The notes beneath the pieces were generated by a model that did no database searches, was not told the origin of the DNA, and saw nothing but the letters and a program-made list of their open reading frames with translations. This document shows, piece by piece, positions 43,490 through 54,690 of a stretch of 64,000 nt of DNA. Each line of letters opens with the position of its first letter. Position 1 is the first letter of the stretch. This DNA comes from Prorocentrum cordatum (lineage: Eukaryota > Sar > Dinophyceae > Prorocentrales > Prorocentraceae): NCBI GenBank assembly GCA_963575745.1, contig CAUYUJ010000848.1, forward strand, positions 32,501-96,500, read 5' to 3'. The translations under genes were made by a program, and so were the position numbers.

Positions 43490-45345
43490 GCTGCGGCAAA
43501 AGCTTCGACGATGCGCGGGCGCCCCGCGACAGTTCTGCGCCGCTGCTGCCTGACAGGGAGAAGGAGGAGGAGGAGGAGGAGGGGTCAGCTGGCACGCGTG
43601 GGCGTCGCGCACCTCTGCCTGGCGTCTGCGCTGGCCCCCCCGATGGCTGGCGCTGGTGGCCCCTTCCTGTGCTGCGAGCGGGGTGCTTTTCCTGGCCATC
43701 GCTCGGACGTCCATTCCCTGTGTTTTTTTTTCGGTTTCGTGCGTGGCTTTTTCGCCAAATGATCAAGGATGCTCCTCGATGGTCCTCGCCGAAGGAAAAA
43801 TGCACACGTCCGAGCGATGCCAAGGCTTTGGGAGGGGCGGGTGAGAGTGAGCGAGGCGACCGTCCTTCGTGGGGGTGGCTTGACCACCCCATTGATAGAC
43901 GCCCTCCCCTGCACGGTTTCCCCCGGGGCCGTAGGCGACCCGAACAGGAGGAGGAGGGGGAGGAGGGGGAGGGGGAGGAGGAGATGGAGGAGGAGGAGGA
44001 GGAGGAGAAGGAGGAGGAGGAGGAGGACGGGTCGCCTAAGCCCTTCGGAGAAACCCTCTACCCCCCAGGCAGCCAGCAGCCAGCCAGGGCCCGGGCCGAC
44101 ACCCCCCCCGGCACCCTTGTACATAAAACAATGCAGCATACACTGCGCTTCCACACTTGGGGCACGCGCGGGCGCCCCGCGACCACTCTACCTGGCTTTT
44201 GACGGGGGCGGTGGGGGTGCTCTGCTTTTCCCTGCTTCGCGCGAGCCAGTCGTCCCTGCCCAAAAACGAAATACACTTGTCCTCCAAATCTGGAGCATGC
44301 GCGGGCGCCTCGCGGCGACTTCGCAGCCGTTGTTGACAGGGACTGCGGGGGCGCCCTGAGCTCTGCAGGCGTACAAGGCAAAGTCCACTGTGCGTCCAAA
44401 TCTGGACCATGCGTGGGCGCCCCGCGACCACTTTGCATTGGTTTTTGACAGGGGCACTCGGGTGCTACTTTATGTGTTGGTTGGGCGGGTGGGAGTGAGC
44501 GAGAAGGCTTGCGCCGTGTGAGCAGCAGGTGTCTTGACCGATGTTCCCTATTGATAAGCACCCCCTCCCACAGGTGACCGACAGCCAAACAGGAACAATG
44601 GCAACACCCCTCCCACACTCCATCCCTGACAAAAAAAACAAGACAACATACAATTTGGGGGAAAGTCGTGGGTCATGTTCGTGGGCCCCGCGTGTACGTT
44701 GTACTGTTTCTCACAAGGACGGCGAGGGGGTGCCCTCAGATTGCCTGCTGCGCGCAGGGCCACCATTCCGCACAACAGACAATACAAAATGCACGTCGCT
44801 GCTGAATCTGGACCATGCGCGGCCACCCCACAATAATTGCCCATTGGATGTTGCCAAGGACGGCGGGGGTGCTGGCATGTTGCCTGCTGTGCGCAGGCCA
44901 ACCAGACACCACGGTAGCCTCCCCGCCGCGATTGCGCATTGGATGATGGGGGGACATGTTTCCCGATGTGTGCTGCCACGTGCGCGGGCGCATCTGGCAC
45001 ACTCTGCGCGTGCCCAGAATGTGGTGAACCTGGTGCGGCTGGAGCATGCGGCACACATGGCGCACGTAGCGCACGTTGCGCATCTAGCGCTCCAGGCGCC
45101 CTTAAACACACTTGGCCCTCAGGGGTGCCTGGTGCACCTGGCGCGCGTGGCACACCCAAAATGCGTGGCGCACCTCCCCACAGCGTCGCGCACATGGGGT
45201 CTGGTTTGGCTCCCAGTAGCTGCCCATCCAGAGACGACCGCTGAACATGCTGGGACCCGGGCGCTAAGTATGTGTTGGGAGGGCGGGTGGGAGTGAGCGA
45301 GACAACCTGCAGGCGTGGAGGTTGCCTTGACCCCTCCCCCTACCA
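43490..45345. repeat. Degenerate long-unit repeats around CATGCGCGGGCGCCCCGCGAC
   Basis: Words such as TGCGCGGGCGCCCCGCGAC, TTTTGACAGGGGC, GGGGGTGC and AATCTGGACCATGCG recur at about 43510, 44165, 44300, 44410 and 44815 with spacing near 110-140 bases where dense. A second motif, GGGCGGGTGGGAGTGAGCGA with a CTTGACC word 40-60 bases later, occurs at 43835, 44483 and 45282. From 45040 to 45180 GCGCACGT-like words follow. Confidence 0.65.
43697..43820. mobile_element. Foldback element of the CTCGGACGT family, single-block form
   Basis: CATCGCTCGGACGT and ACGTCCGAGCGATG are exact inverted ends. Further in, GTGTTTTTTTTTCGG pairs imperfectly with CCGAAGGAAAAATGCAC, so the whole 124 bases can fold. 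It is closest to 23122-23248. Confidence 0.83.
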
Positions 45346-45384
45346 TCTACCCCTGGCTCTGTACGGAGCGCCCCGCGAGGCGTT

Positions 45385-46060
45385 GGAGCGCCCAAGATGG
45401 CCCAAGATGGCTCCAAGGCGGCCTCAAAGAGCACCACATGACTTCCAAGATGGGCCAAGACACATCATAATGGTTAAGGTATATATCACCATACTTCAAA
45501 AAGGCCCCAGGACCACTCAGAGACGGGTCCCAGTGGCCTTGGAGCCTCCTCAGAACGCTCCTTAAAGGCAACAACCCTACACGACCACAGAGGGGGAATC
45601 GGTGTGGGTTGCATCGACGTCGTTTCGTTTCCGATGAGCGCTGAAGCCTCAGCATGGCTCCAAGATGGCCCAAGGGAGCCCCGCGCGGGGCCCGAGAGGG
45701 CTCCAAGATGGTCCCGCCGGGCGCCCGAGAGGGCCCCAAGAGGTGATGCCAGACGCTCCAGACTCTCGAGGGGCGCCGCGGCTGACGAATCCCCCTCCCT
45801 TTGCTCGGCATCCTCGAAGGTGGCCCCAAGAGGGCGCCCAGGGCCCCCAAGGGACCCACCGAAAGCCCAAGGGGTGCTCCGAGACTGCTCCCCAACCAGA
45901 GCCCCCCGGGACTGCTCGGGACCGCCTACGGCACGGGCGTCCGAGGAGGCGGGCCCGCGCACGGTGGCCGAGAGGGCCCGCCCCGGGCGGCCGGTAGGCC
46001 TCCGGGAGGCTCCCTGCGGATCCCTGGAGGGCGCCCAGGAGGATGGGCCGGGTGTCCACC
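45385..46060. repeat. CCAAGA-word dispersed repeat, locus 8
   Basis: GCCCAAGATGGCCC and GGCCCCAAGAGG words interrupted by 45460-45650. Also GGAGGC and GGGCCCGC words. Confidence 0.7.
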
Positions 46061-46094
46061 ACCACCAGAAGTTGGAGGGGGGAAGGAGGAAAGT

Positions 46095-46200
46095 GACTGG
46101 AGGAGGAGGAGGAGGAGGAGGAGGAGGAGGAGGAGGAGGAGGAGGAGGAGGAGGACGAGGAGGAGGAAGAGGAGGAGGAGGACGTGGAGGAGGAGGGGGA
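46095..46200. repeat. (GGA)n microsatellite
   Basis: About 30 GGA units. Bases 46200-46500 have no recognised gene. Confidence 0.96.
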
Positions 46201-46504
46201 GGACCCCCTCCCCATCCAACTTATGGTGGTGGAAAACGGGCCCATCATGAGAGAGCCTCAAAAACCCCAGAGAAGCCCCAAAGATGCAGCCAAGAAACCT
46301 CAGATAGGAAACGAGCCAGCGCGGCAGCCGTGCAAGGCTACCGCAGCATCGCGGTGTTGCGTCCTGGACTACCCCCAAGGTGGCGCTGCCGAGCCTTTTT
46401 GGGCCTCGGCGTACCCAGTCAGACACGCATGCGTATTCTGGTACGGTTGCCAGTTCTGCCACACTGAGCCAGAGAAGTTCGGGAGCGGCCAAGAGGGGGG
46501 GGTC

Positions 46505-46675
46505 CAAGAAGGGGGGTGCAAATCATGACCGGCGGCATGTGCGCGGCCCAGCGGGGGGGCCAGGGACGTAATGAAATAAGAAGAGGCGCCATGAAATTTG
46601 GGGAAATATCATGGCCCACGCCATGATATCCACCACCCCCTAGTCACCACCCCCCTCCTTTCCGCCCCCGAGAAG
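46505..46675 (+). repeat. Dispersed repeat with ATATCATGGC hairpin, second copy
   Basis: Homologous to 33678-33850. It contains ATATCATGGC-CCAC-GCCATGATAT, a perfect 10 bp stem with a four-base loop; one arm is slightly changed in the other copy. Confidence 0.7.
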
Positions 46676-46759
46676 TCTGCGGATGGCGGTGACAGAAAAG
46701 CAGTAGCGCGGCAGCGGTTAGAGAGGATGTACCACCCATAGACCAGGAGCGAGTCGTCG

Positions 46760-47350
46760 AGGATGCGTTGCCCTGCTCGAGCTGTTGGTGCAAGTGGCTT
46801 CCTGCGTTGGTGCGGATCCGTGGGGCAGGGGCAGACCACTTTTTTGTCATATGCGCCTGCGGCCAGTGCAGCCCCACAGAACTGGCACGACCACCACGGC
46901 CATAGCGATCATCTGCGAGGCCCGAAGGGGAGTTGTTCGTGGGGCCTTTTATGGCGCGGGGGGCGATGCAGGGGGCGAGGCAGGGGGCGTAGGAGGGCGA
47001 AGGAGGCAGGACGGCGAGGGAGGACGGGGAGGGAGGGCGCGAGGAGGGCGAGGTGGCCTCTCTTCAGGCCTCCAAGGGCTCGCCGCCCAGCAGAACCACC
47101 CTGTTGAGGGCACCCTCGGAGCCCCGCAAGGCCTGAGATCTGCGCGAGTCCGACGAACCATCCGATATCAATCAACCTCACGAGCCCGCTATCGCGGAGA
47201 CGAGCCCCGCAAAGTCCGCGAATCCCCCCCCAATAAATACGATGCCACCCATGATCCAGGACGCCCAGCGTACAACAGGAGACGAGCGGTGAGCATCTTG
47301 CACACAACGTGAGCAGATGCATACACACATGCACACAGACACGCAAGCAC
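46760..47350. other. EFL 3' spacer shared with 8830-9240
   Basis: The same ordered blocks as at 8830-9240, but with about 170 extra bases of GGCGAGG(A/G)-type sequence inserted at 46925-47130. Translated on the minus strand, both copies give QQQL(E/K)Q-x-x-ASSTT-like and hydrophobic VAVVV-like words, but a stop interrupts the copy at 8830. It could be an eroded neighbouring gene. Confidence 0.45.
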
Positions 47351-47539
47351 ACATGCAGTATTACTGTGCAATTCCTACTGTAGCCCTGGTAGATAGCGCC
47401 ACCCGTTGCCGAGGGAACGTCGTAACGAACCTTTTCCGCGGTTGGGGCGGGCACACGCTCTCTCAGAGGGGGCGGAAGACCATGGACACTGTATGTGGTC
47501 AAGTGATCGTCGCGTCGACTGCGGGAGGACATTCCGGAC

Positions 47540-48964
47540 TTACTTCTTCTTGCCGCCAGCGCCGCCCTCCTCCTTGCGCTCGCACGAGATGACCTTGCCA
47601 AGCATCACAACGCCGTTGCCGTCCATGAACGCCACGCGCGACAGGCCCTCGCAGTTCTTGAAGGTGTCGCACACCAGCGGCTGCTGCGGCTGGAAGCTGC
47701 ACTGAGCCATCTCGTTGGACTTGAGGGAGTGGGGATCCTCCATCTTCTTGCCACCCGTCTCCTTGCCCATCTTCCACTTCAGCTTGCTGATGCGGCATGC
47801 CGCGCGCCCGCAGCGCACGAAGCCGATCGGGGAGTAGCCGACCTTGATCTCGTTGGGGATGTCGAGCACCTGGATCTGCGCGTCGAACTCCTTCGTCTGA
47901 CCCAGGGTTGTGTCCTTCTTGTAGACCATCACGTCGCCCGAGCGGGGCATGTTATTCTTGTCAAGCCCCTTGATGTTGAGGCCAACGTTGTCCCCGGGAT
48001 TGGCGAAGTCGACGCGCTGGTGGTGCATCTCCACGGTGAACACCTTGCCAGTGCACGGGTTCGAAGCGGTATGCGTGGGCAGGAACACGACCTCCTCGCC
48101 CGGCTTCACCACGCCCTGCTCCACGCGCCCAGCGAGCACATCGCCGACACCCTTGATCTTGTAGATGCCAGAGATCGGCATGCGCATTGGCGCGCTGGTA
48201 GGCCGCTCCGGCACGCGGCACATCACGTCAAGCACATCGTAGACGGTGTCCACGTGGATGGTCTCCTTGCCGTACTCGACATCGCAGCCCTTCCACCAGC
48301 CCATGTTGTCAGACTTTTTCAGAAGGTTGTCGCCCATCCAGCCAGAGATGGGCATCACCGGCGTCCCCTTCTCGACGAAGTCCTTCTTCCAGCCAACCTT
48401 GACCAGCATGCTCTTCATCTCGTTTGCGATCTCGTCGTAGCGGGACTGCTTGTATCCAGCGGTGTCACAGTCCATTTTGTTGACGCCAATGCAGATCTGC
48501 TTCACGCCCAGCAAGTTGATCAAGCGAGAGTGCTGGCGAGTCTGCCCCTGGATTTCGCCAGCCTTGTGGTTGCCCTTGGCGATGGCGGTCGTGAAATTAC
48601 CGTCGGCCGGGACCATGATAAGCGCAACATCCGCCTGGGAAGCGCCAGTGATCATGTTCTTGATGAAATCGCGATGGCCTGGGGCATCAATGACAGTGTA
48701 GTGCCACTTCTCGGTGTAGAACTCCTTGGTGGTGCAAGCGATGGTCACGCCGCGCTCGCGCTCCTCCTTCTGGCGGTCCATGTAGAACGCGAAGGCGAAG
48801 GAGCCCTTGCCCAGGCGCTCGGCCTCCGCCTTCAGCTTCTCGAGCTCACGCTCGGGCAGTCCGCCCAGCTCGAAGATCAGGCGGCCGGTGGTGGTGCTCT
48901 TGCCACTGTCGACATGGCCGCAGATCACAATGGACAGATGCTCCTTCTCGGAATTTGCTGGCAT
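47540..48964 (-). CDS. EFL: EFL, intronless copy 3 (tandem member)
   Basis: Complete 474-residue EFL with all motifs. The 5' half of the coding region (from about 48201) and the leader are identical to the next copy, while the 3' part of the gene differs from it at a few synonymous sites and the 3' flank belongs to the other subclass, shared with 9396 and 31758. This mosaic implies recombination or gene conversion inside the coding region. Its leader has the double relic word TGGCTCGAGGTTCAAG and the CCCTCACAG acceptor candidate. The next copy's stop codon lies only 530 bases upstream of this start, giving a head-to-tail, same-strand arrangement typical of dinoflagellate tandem genes. Confidence 0.97.
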   Translation of the reverse strand: MPANSEKEHLSIVICGHVDSGKSTTTGRLIFELGGLPERELEKLKAEAERLGKGSFAFAFYMDRQKEERERGVTIACTTKEFYTEKWHYTVIDAPGHRDFIKNMITGASQADVALIMVPADGNFTTAIAKGNHKAGEIQGQTRQHSRLINLLGVKQICIGVNKMDCDTAGYKQSRYDEIANEMKSMLVKVGWKKDFVEKGTPVMPISGWMGDNLLKKSDNMGWWKGCDVEYGKETIHVDTVYDVLDVMCRVPERPTSAPMRMPISGIYKIKGVGDVLAGRVEQGVVKPGEEVVFLPTHTASNPCTGKVFTVEMHHQRVDFANPGDNVGLNIKGLDKNNMPRSGDVMVYKKDTTLGQTKEFDAQIQVLDIPNEIKVGYSPIGFVRCGRAACRISKLKWKMGKETGGKKMEDPHSLKSNEMAQCSFQPQQPLVCDTFKNCEGLSRVAFMDGNGVVMLGKVISCERKEEGGAGGKKK

Positions 48965-51900
48965 TGCTGCCCTGCTTCGCTAAAGTGGCTCAGACCCGCG
49001 AGATCCCCCCCCGTCTAATGACGCTTGAACCTCGAGCCAGCGTTAAGGACGCAAGCCAGCTGCATCTCATTTGCGAGCCGGTCGCTGCAAGTCAAGCTGC
49101 CCTTTGACTTACTGTGAGGGTCGGGGGGAGGCGCCCTGGGGAAACAAAAAAAGGCTCCGTGGGCCCCTGAGTTCCCAAAAGCCTGGCCCGAGGACGAACA
49201 CATACACGCACACGCACACGCACACACACACACACACACAACGCCAACCCGACATCATGCTTTCATCGAGCTGCTTCCACGACAGCTCAGGGAACACACG
49301 AGCCAAGAACTTGGCAAACAAAAACTTGGGGCGGCGGTGGTTCGCCAGAGGCGTCTTCGATATGCACGTAAGCAGGAAACGCTTCTTTCCCCAATCCCGT
49401 AGCCAAGGTGGGCGCGCGTTCTCTCACAGGACGCTGGAAAGACGTGTGCGTGGTCAGAAGCTCGTCGCGTCGACTGCGGGACCTCTCACACGACTTACTT
49501 CTTCTTGCCGCCAGCGCCGCCCTCCTCCTTGCGCTCGCACGAGATGACCTTGCCAAGCATCACAACGCCGTTGCCATCCATGAACGCCACGCGCGACAGG
49601 CCCTCGCAGTTCTTGAAGGTGTCGCACACCAGCGGCTGCTGCGGCTGGAAGCTGCACTGAGCCATCTCGTTGGACTTGAGGGAGTGGGGATCCTCCATCT
49701 TCTTGCCACCCGTCTCCTTGCCCATCTTCCACTTCAGCTTGCTGATGCGGCATGCCGCGCGCCCGCAGCGCACGAAGCCGATCGGGGAGTAGCCGACCTT
49801 GATCTCGTTGGGGATGTCGAGCACCTGGATCTGCGCGTCGAACTCCTTCGTCTGACCCAGGGTTGTGTCCTTCTTGTAGACCATCACGTCGCCCGAGCGG
49901 GGCATGTTATTCTTGTCGAGCCCCTTGATGTTGAGGCCAACGTTGTCCCCGGGATTGGCGAAGTCGACGCGCTGGTGGTGCATCTCCACGGTGAACACCT
50001 TGCCAGTGCACGGGTTCGAAGCGGTGTGCGTGGGCAGGAACACGACCTCCTCGCCCGGCTTCACCACGCCCTGCTCCACGCGCCCAGCGAGCACATCGCC
50101 GACACCCTTGATCTTGTAGATGCCAGAGATCGGCATGCGCATTGGCGCGCTGGTGGGCCGCTCCGGCACGCGGCACATCACGTCAAGCACATCGTAGACG
50201 GTGTCCACGTGGATGGTCTCCTTGCCGTACTCGACATCGCAGCCCTTCCACCAGCCCATGTTGTCAGACTTTTTCAGAAGGTTGTCGCCCATCCAGCCAG
50301 AGATGGGCATCACCGGCGTCCCCTTCTCGACGAAGTCCTTCTTCCAGCCAACCTTGACCAGCATGCTCTTCATCTCGTTTGCGATCTCGTCGTAGCGGGA
50401 CTGCTTGTATCCAGCGGTGTCACAGTCCATTTTGTTGACGCCAATGCAGATCTGCTTCACGCCCAGCAAGTTGATCAAGCGAGAGTGCTGGCGAGTCTGC
50501 CCCTGGATTTCGCCAGCCTTGTGGTTGCCCTTGGCGATGGCGGTCGTGAAATTACCGTCGGCCGGGACCATGATAAGCGCAACATCCGCCTGGGAAGCGC
50601 CAGTGATCATGTTCTTGATGAAATCGCGATGGCCTGGGGCATCAATGACAGTGTAGTGCCACTTCTCGGTGTAGAACTCCTTGGTGGTGCAAGCGATGGT
50701 CACGCCGCGCTCGCGCTCCTCCTTCTGGCGGTCCATGTAGAACGCGAAGGCGAAGGAGCCCTTGCCCAGGCGCTCGGCCTCCGCCTTCAGCTTCTCGAGC
50801 TCACGCTCGGGCAGTCCGCCCAGCTCGAAGATCAGGCGGCCGGTGGTGGTGCTCTTGCCACTGTCGACATGGCCGCAGATCACAATGGACAGATGCTCCT
50901 TCTCGGAATTTGCTGGCATTGCTGCCCTGCTTCGCTAAAGTGGCTCAGACCCGCGAGATCCCCCCCCGTCTAATGACGCTTGAACCTCGAGCCAGCGTTA
51001 AGGACGCAAGCCAGCTGCATCTCATTTGCGAGCCGGTCGCTGCAAGTCAAGCTGCCCTTTGACTTACTGTGAGGGTCGGGGGGAGGCGCCCTGGGGAAAC
51101 AAAAAAAGGCTCCGTGGGCCCCTGAGTTCCCAAAAGCCTGGCCCGAGGACGAACACATACACGCACACGCACACGCACACACACACACACACACAACGCC
51201 AACCCGACATCATGCTTTCATCGAGCTGCTTCCACGACAGCTCAGGGAACACACGAGCCAAGAACTTGGCAAACAAAAACTTGGGGCGGCGGTGGTTCGC
51301 CAGAGGCGTCTTCGATATGCACGTAAGCAGGAAACGCTTCTTTCCCCAATCCCGTAGCCAAGGTGGGCGCGCGTTCTCTCACAGGACGCTGGAAAGACGT
51401 GTGCGTGGTCAGAAGCTCGTCGCGTCGACTGCGGGACCTCTCACACGACTTACTTCTTCTTGCCGCCAGCGCCGCCCTCCTCCTTGCGCTCGCACGAGAT
51501 GACCTTGCCAAGCATCACAACGCCGTTGCCATCCATGAACGCCACGCGCGACAGGCCCTCGCAGTTCTTGAAGGTGTCGCACACCAGCGGCTGCTGCGGC
51601 TGGAAGCTGCACTGAGCCATCTCGTTGGACTTGAGGGAGTGGGGATCCTCCATCTTCTTGCCACCCGTCTCCTTGCCCATCTTCCACTTCAGCTTGCTGA
51701 TGCGGCATGCCGCGCGCCCGCAGCGCACGAAGCCGATCGGGGAGTAGCCGACCTTGATCTCGTTGGGGATGTCGAGCACCTGGATCTGCGCGTCGAACTC
51801 CTTCGTCTGACCCAGGGTTGTGTCCTTCTTGTAGACCATCACGTCGCCCGAGCGGGGCATGTTATTCTTGTCGAGCCCCTTGATGTTGAGGCCAACGTTG

Positions 51901-52302
51901 TCCCCGGGATTGGCGAAGTCGACGCGCTGGTGGTGCATCTCCACGGTGAACACCTTGCCAGTGCACGGGTTCGAAGCGGTGTGCGTGGGCAGGAACACGA
52001 CCTCCTCGCCCGGCTTCACCACGCCCTGCTCCACGCGCCCAGCGAGCACATCGCCGACACCCTTGATCTTGTAGATGCCAGAGATCGGCATGCGCATTGG
52101 CGCGCTGGTGGGCCGCTCCGGCACGCGGCACATCACGTCAAGCACATCGTAGACGGTGTCCACGTGGATGGTCTCCTTGCCGTACTCGACATCGCAGCCC
52201 TTCCACCAGCCCATGTTGTCAGACTTTTTCAGAAGGTTGTCGCCCATCCAGCCAGAGATGGGCATCACCGGCGTCCCCTTCTCGACGAAGTCCTTCTTCC
52301 AC
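48201..52302. repeat. 1955 bp direct tandem duplication carrying EFL genes
   Basis: Positions n and n+1955 match in every stretch compared, for example start codons 48964/50919, stop codons 49495/51450, the CA microsatellite 49205/51160 and the 3' flank. The unit holds one EFL gene plus about 530 bases of spacer. Identity ends at about 52302, where the truncated third copy changes type. Confidence 0.85.
49495..50919 (-). CDS. EFL: EFL, intronless copy 4 (tandem member)
   Basis: Complete 474-residue EFL, identical in protein to the others. Both flanks are unit-identical to the neighbours: the leader and acceptor candidate repeat those of the 47540 copy, and the 3' flank with GATATGCACGTAAGCAGG and CCAATCCCGTAGCCAAGG is repeated below 51450. 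The near absence of differences between this copy and its neighbours points to a recent duplication, strong gene conversion, or an assembly duplication. Confidence 0.97.
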   Translation of the reverse strand: MPANSEKEHLSIVICGHVDSGKSTTTGRLIFELGGLPERELEKLKAEAERLGKGSFAFAFYMDRQKEERERGVTIACTTKEFYTEKWHYTVIDAPGHRDFIKNMITGASQADVALIMVPADGNFTTAIAKGNHKAGEIQGQTRQHSRLINLLGVKQICIGVNKMDCDTAGYKQSRYDEIANEMKSMLVKVGWKKDFVEKGTPVMPISGWMGDNLLKKSDNMGWWKGCDVEYGKETIHVDTVYDVLDVMCRVPERPTSAPMRMPISGIYKIKGVGDVLAGRVEQGVVKPGEEVVFLPTHTASNPCTGKVFTVEMHHQRVDFANPGDNVGLNIKGLDKNNMPRSGDVMVYKKDTTLGQTKEFDAQIQVLDIPNEIKVGYSPIGFVRCGRAACRISKLKWKMGKETGGKKMEDPHSLKSNEMAQCSFQPQQPLVCDTFKNCEGLSRVAFMDGNGVVMLGKVISCERKEEGGAGGKKK

Positions 52303-52346
52303 CCAACCTTGACCAGCATGCTCTTCATCTCGTTTGCGATCTCGTC
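51450..52346 (-). pseudogene. EFL: EFL, 5'-truncated copy (residues 177-474)
   Basis: The sequence encodes the EFL C-terminal 298 residues, from DEIANEM to KKK, without a stop. Homology ends at 52348; an in-frame ATG eleven codons further upstream comes from unrelated DNA. The P-loop, switch regions, DAPGH and NKMD are all missing, so it cannot be a working GTPase. There is no AG acceptor at the break, so a hidden exon boundary is unlikely. The last 46 bases before the break carry two synonymous variants found together only in the split copy at 16444, unlike the rest of this copy. Confidence 0.9.
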
Positions 52347-52348
52347 AT

Positions 52349-53089
52349 CCGCCAGTGTGCCTTCGACACGTTGGGGCATGTCGGAATGCTTATCAATTGT
52401 CTGGAAGGGCTTCTGTATTTTTCCAGGAACGACCCTCTCCCATCCTTCCTCGCGCGGGTCCTCAGAACAACAGCCCCCCCCTAATCAGTGTTGCTCCCCG
52501 GCGCCCCTTTCGGCATGTAGACGACCACGTAAGAGCTAAACATCGCCCCAGAAGTGGTTCGGGAGGGGGGGCCGAAGGGCTTGCACTTCCAGGACAGACC
52601 GATATGGCCCCAAGAGGGCCCAGATAGCCCAAGATGGCGTCGTATGGCTCTACAGAATAACCCCAAATGACTCAAGATGATGTCAAACATGCCTCCATGA
52701 GGTCTCAAGACGCCACCATACAGCTCCACTAGAACCACGCACGCTTCGCGCGCGCTTAGGTTCTAGCAAACAATGGTGTCAACCTGGATTCAATAAGGTG
52801 CAAGAGCGCTGACCGAGCAGAGAAGCTTCTCTCGGGAGCTCGTCGCCTCACCAAGGAAGTCTTGAGGCCATCTTGGGTGTGCGGGGGCGGTCGGGGGGAG
52901 ATGTTCAGTCTTCTTTGGCCTTGGGCCGTCTTGGGCCAATATTGGGTGTCCTGACGTGGACTCTGGGTGCCCCGACGCAGGCGCGACGACCGGGTTGTAC
53001 AGACCATGTGCCAATAGTGGTGCGAACCGGAGTAGGTCCAGTCGCCTTCGTGCCAGATGGTCGTATGGAAGCTGCGCAGGGGGAGAAAC
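52349..53089. other. Unassigned stretch
   Basis: No recognisable gene. A few CCAAGA-like words at 52608-52640 and TTGGGCC words at 52917-52950. Confidence 0.4.
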
Positions 53090-53975
53090 GTGCAACGCGA
53101 TCTGCGTCATGAGGAGCAGGCGCGGCAATCACGCGGTGTGCGATGCAGGTTGTCGGGCTTGATCGGGGCAGGTGCCATGATGATGCACCAGGCTTGCGGG
53201 GGTGACGGCGGATGCGCGGCATTGCAGTGACCCAGCGTTCCCTGGCGGGATCAGGCAACGTAGGACCCCAGGCTGCAGAGGAGCAGTGATTGAACCCTCG
53301 AAGCCTGACATGAATCTTGAACAGGGGCGAATCAACTCGAAAACACACCAACCACAGTGGGATATGTAAGAGCTTTAATCATGTAGCATCGACGTGGCGA
53401 AGCAACGATGCAGGCGTGATGAAGCAGTGTCATGGATGATGAAGCACGTTAGTGCAATGGCTTAGGCGGTTGATGATGGGAAGGCTCAGGCAGCGTATGT
53501 TTCAAGACTGTGCAATGCGATCTTCGCTATAAGTAACAGGCGCGACAGTCACGCGGTGTGCCATGGCTAGTTGCAGGGATGCAGATGCAACGATGCAGGT
53601 CGCCAGGCTTGCTGAGGCATCGGGGCAGGTGCCATGAGGGTGCATCGGGCTTGCGGGGGTGACGGCGGAAGCACGGCATTGCAATGACTCCTGCACTTCC
53701 TGGCGGGATGGATCACGTGATGGGAGGCCCCAGGCTGCAGAAGTGCAGTGATTGAACCCTCGACGCCCGACATGAAGATGGAAGAGGGGCAAATCGATTC
53801 GAAAACACACACACACAAAACAATTTGGATACGGATGGCATTACATCATGTAGCGCGGACGTGGTCACACAACGATGCAGGCGTGATGAAGCAGTGCGTC
53901 ATGGATGATGAAGTACGTTGCTGGAATGGCTTAAGCGGTTGTTGATGGGATGGCTCAAGCAGCGTATGGTTCTAG
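53090..53975. repeat. Two tandem copies of a roughly 462 bp unit
   Basis: CAGGCGCG-ACAGTCACGCGGTGTG, GGGGCAGGTGCCATGA, GCTTGCGGGGGTGACGGCGG, AGTGATTGAACCCTCGA and CTCAGGCAGCGTATG recur in order with offset 462 (for example GAAAACAC at 53339 and 53801). A weak partial third copy continues to about 54110. No coding frame is shared. Confidence 0.88.
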
Positions 53976-54184
53976 GCCGGGGCCTTGTCAAGTTGTTGGA
54001 GGGCCTCTGGGGACCATTTCGAATTTCCCTGGATCGTGGCGAAATAACGACGCAGGCATGTCTTGATTGAGCGGGTCGTGAATGTGGCTGCGGGGACGCA
54101 AACGACATGATACACGTGGTGAGAGGGCACCTCAAGACACAGTTCCCTGAACGCTCCCGCCTTGACAGCGGCTCGTGCGTTGGG

Positions 54185-54690
54185 GGGCGTCCAGGACACC
54201 ACGGTTTCAACCTTGAATGCCCCCTGGGCACCCCCCCTTACCGCGTGCCGCGGCCTCGGGGGCACCTCGGAACACCAGCGTTTCAATCTTGACCGCTACC
54301 TGGGCACCCCTCTTTGTTAACCGCGTCTCGCAACCGAGGGGTCGCCTCGAGACACCAAAGCGTAAATTCTGAACGCCCCTCGGGCGCCCCCGCTTTACCG
54401 AATCTCGCGGCTGGGGGGCGCCTCGGGACACCACTACTTCGGTTTTGGACGCCAATTGGGCACCCCCCCATTGACCGCGTCTCGCGGCTGGGGGGGCGCC
54501 TGGGGACACCACGGCTTCAGCCTTGGGCGCCCCCGGACCACCCCCCGGGACCGCGTCTCGCGGCGGAAAGGCCCCCTGGGACACCACGGATTCAACCTTG
54601 CACGCCCTTCACGCCCCCTCCCCCTTGACCGCGTCTATCGGCTGGGGAAGGCGCCGCGGGACACCCTGGGAGCAAGCGAAGTGTCGTGGG
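54185..54690. repeat. Tandem repeat, unit about 78 bp, about six copies
   Basis: Each unit contains GGGACACCAC, a TTCAACCTTG-like word, GGGCACCCCCC and GACCGCGTCTCGCGGC. Bases 54690-55040 show no gene. Confidence 0.88.
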
